DNA of 7,051 nucleotides from Vulcanimicrobiota bacterium (GTDB lineage: Bacteria; Vulcanimicrobiota; Vulcanimicrobiia; Eremiobacterales; Eremiobacteraceae). Positions 6,198-7,051 of this stretch are shown piece by piece (the stretch's first letter is position 1; every line of letters starts with the position of its first letter). Position numbers and translations under genes: made by a program. The stretch is taken from the NCBI GenBank assembly GCA_019232725.1, contig JAFANK010000196.1:1-7051 (forward strand), in the 5' to 3' direction. Under the pieces are notes generated by a model. The model searched no databases. It saw only the letters and a list, made by a program, of their open reading frames with translations, and was not told the origin of the DNA.

Positions 6198-6717
6198 GGG
6201 CGCCATTGCTGCCCGCGGATGATGGTGCGACAATGCCGGCGGACTGCACGACTGATTCGTACTCAACCTTAAGTCGCGCGAACAAACTCTCAATCGGCTC
6301 CGGGTCACGCCCGTCGAGGCACGCGGCAAGCCGTTGGAGGAACGCGTGCCAACCGGCACCGTGAGCCAAGACTTCGTTCTCCGGAAGGCGGGAGTGCGTG
6401 AGCGTCAGCCGCGCGCCGCTGCCCTCCGGGAAAAGTTCCCAGCGGACCAGTGCGCCCGCAACCGGACCCACAGATGCTTCTTCCTCACTCCAAGTGTATT
6501 CAAGGACATGCGGTGGTTCGTAGATCGTAATGCGGCCCGTAGCTCCGATCCCAAAGCGCACATCCCCGCCGACGCGATCCGCGACGGCGCCGCCTGAAAA
6601 CCACGTGGCCAGCAACTTTGGGTCAGTGAGATACGCCCAGACCCTTTCGATTGGACCGGGGAGATGCCGCTCAAAAAGGATTGTGCTGCGTTCGGTGATA
6701 GTGGCAAAATCTTTCAC
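6187..6717 (-). CDS. SRPBCC / AHSA1-type (START-like) domain protein
   Basis: A 176-residue cytoplasmic protein with one SRPBCC (AHSA1, Hsp90-ATPase-activator-like) domain over residues about 10-150. Family signatures are LFERHLPGPIERVWAYLTDP (14-33) with LLATWFSGG, the strand GRITIYEPPHVLEYTW (61-76), the strands VRWELFPEGSGARLTLTH, and the last long helix starting GAGWHAFLQRLAACLDGRDP (120-139). Such domains make a deep hydrophobic ligand cavity; bacterial members are mostly of unknown ligand and need not act on Hsp90. Translation starts at GTG (6715-6717), inside a GTGA overlap with the ArsR stop, with AAGGAAG seven bases upstream. A repressor/SRPBCC pair in this arrangement is a common bacterial unit. 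The Ser/Ala/Gly-rich last 16 residues look disordered. Confidence 0.93.
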   Translation of the reverse strand: MKDFATITERSTILFERHLPGPIERVWAYLTDPKLLATWFSGGAVADRVGGDVRFGIGATGRITIYEPPHVLEYTWSEEEASVGPVAGALVRWELFPEGSGARLTLTHSRLPENEVLAHGAGWHAFLQRLAACLDGRDPEPIESLFARLKVEYESVVQSAGIVAPSSAGSNGAHVS

Positions 6718-7022
6718 GATGCATCTTCCTTACTCAGTTCGCGCTCAAGGGCATCGAGGCGCGTTGCCCAGAAAGTTCTATAGCGAGCGAGCCAGGTATC
6801 GATCTCGGCAAGCCCGCGGGCGTCAAGCGAGTAGATACGGCGCTGGGCGTCCTGGCGCGCTCGCACGAGGCCTGCATCCCGCAGGGCACGCAAGTGCTGT
6901 GATACTGCAGGTTGCGAGATCGCAAATTTGCGCCCAAGCTCGCCCGCTGAACGCTCCCTTCTGGCGAGCAATTCGACGATTCGGCGTCGTGTGGGATCGG
7001 CTAAAGCGGCAAAAGCGTGCAT
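6714..7022 (-). CDS. ArsR-family winged-helix transcriptional repressor
   Basis: A 102-residue DNA-binding protein and first gene of the minus-strand operon. It opens with the classic MHAFAALADPTRRRIVELLA (1-20). The helix-turn-helix follows: SAGELGRKFAISQPAVSQHL (25-44), with the recognition helix about 36-47 and LRDAGLVRARQDAQRRIYSLD (48-68, helix end and wing). The tail (about 70-100) is a helix rich in Arg and aromatic residues (ARYRTFWATRLDALERELSK). It contains no cysteine at all, so it cannot use the Cys-based metal sites of the arsenic- or cadmium-sensing members; a different ligand, or none, is expected. The stop overlaps the SRPBCC GTG start by four bases. A palindrome over the -10 box upstream suggests that it represses its own operon. 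There is no ribosome-binding sequence before the ATG. Confidence 0.95.
   Translation of the reverse strand: MHAFAALADPTRRRIVELLARRERSAGELGRKFAISQPAVSQHLRALRDAGLVRARQDAQRRIYSLDARGLAEIDTWLARYRTFWATRLDALERELSKEDAS
6725..6731 (-). promoter_or_regulatory. Ribosome binding site deciding the GTG start of the SRPBCC gene
   Basis: AAGGAAG on the minus strand, seven bases before GTG (6717), lying within the last codons of the ArsR gene. It supports the GTG start and the GTGA overlap. Confidence 0.75.
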
Positions 7023-7029
7023 GGTTTTT

Positions 7030-7043
7030 TACATTATAAAGTA
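7030..7043. promoter_or_regulatory. Candidate ArsR operator (14-bp palindrome)
   Basis: TACATTATAAAGTA equals its own reverse complement at 12 of 14 positions. It covers the whole -10 box, so a bound repressor dimer would block RNA polymerase. ArsR-family proteins typically bind AT-rich imperfect palindromes at such positions. Assignment rests on symmetry and location only. Confidence 0.5.
7033..7038 (-). promoter_or_regulatory. Consensus -10 box of the ArsR operon
   Basis: The minus strand reads TATAAT, a perfect match, ending 10 bases before the ArsR ATG. Transcription would start near 7026-7027, leaving a leader of about 4-5 bases. The -35 element would lie beyond the window end and cannot be checked. 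Confidence 0.6.
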
Positions 7044-7051
7044 TCGGCTTA

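Noticed and set aside
6530..7039. A 169-codon plus-strand frame opposite the ArsR and SRPBCC genes
   Set aside because: Both genes on the other strand have complete family signatures; the product here is Arg/Pro/Ala-rich as expected of a shadow frame.

Overview
The window holds six well-supported protein genes, one probable very small gene and two weak small-ORF candidates. There is no rRNA, tRNA, CRISPR array or insertion sequence. The host looks like a diderm (outer-membrane) bacterium of moderate-to-high GC: one product has a signal peptide and an outer-membrane beta-barrel ending in aromatic-x-Phe. The mix of a cyclase-STAND ATPase, a copper-amine-oxidase-N-like domain with a Pro/Thr linker, and an ArsR/SRPBCC/DUF899 cluster would suit a soil or environmental lineage such as Eremiobacterota (Vulcanimicrobiota). 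That placement is a guess from gene content and was not tested.

Left part (1-3449, + strand): the 3' end of a SnoaL-like (SgcJ/EcaC-type, DUF4440-like) small protein, a 263-base spacer, then a complete 925-residue signalling protein. This protein joins a class III nucleotide cyclase, with every canonical catalytic residue in place, to a STAND/NB-ARC-type ATPase and a TPR-like helical C-terminal half. It probably makes cAMP in response to a signal sensed by the ATPase/TPR part.

Middle (3450-5212, + strand): a 437-base stretch with a G10 tract, a possible 60-residue ORF with a good ribosome binding site, and two stem-loops with a T7 run. It leads into a secreted protein that joins a copper-amine-oxidase-N-like domain, a Pro/Thr-rich linker and a C-terminal outer-membrane beta-barrel.

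Right part (5297-7022, - strand, convergent with the barrel gene): a compact operon read right to left. Its order is ArsR-family repressor, SRPBCC/AHSA1 protein (GTG start in a 4-base overlap), a probable 38-residue MCPxC membrane miniprotein overlapping both neighbours by 11 bases, and a DUF899 thioredoxin-like protein with a CPSC motif. A near-perfect 14-bp palindrome covers a consensus TATAAT -10 box just upstream of the repressor, which suggests autorepression and an almost leaderless transcript. The operon appears to be a self-regulated module of unknown substrate, possibly thiol/redox-linked because two members carry CPxC motifs.

I see no clearly novel defence or mobile system. The points most worth following up are the barrel fusion, the tightly packed MCPxC miniprotein and the ArsR operator.
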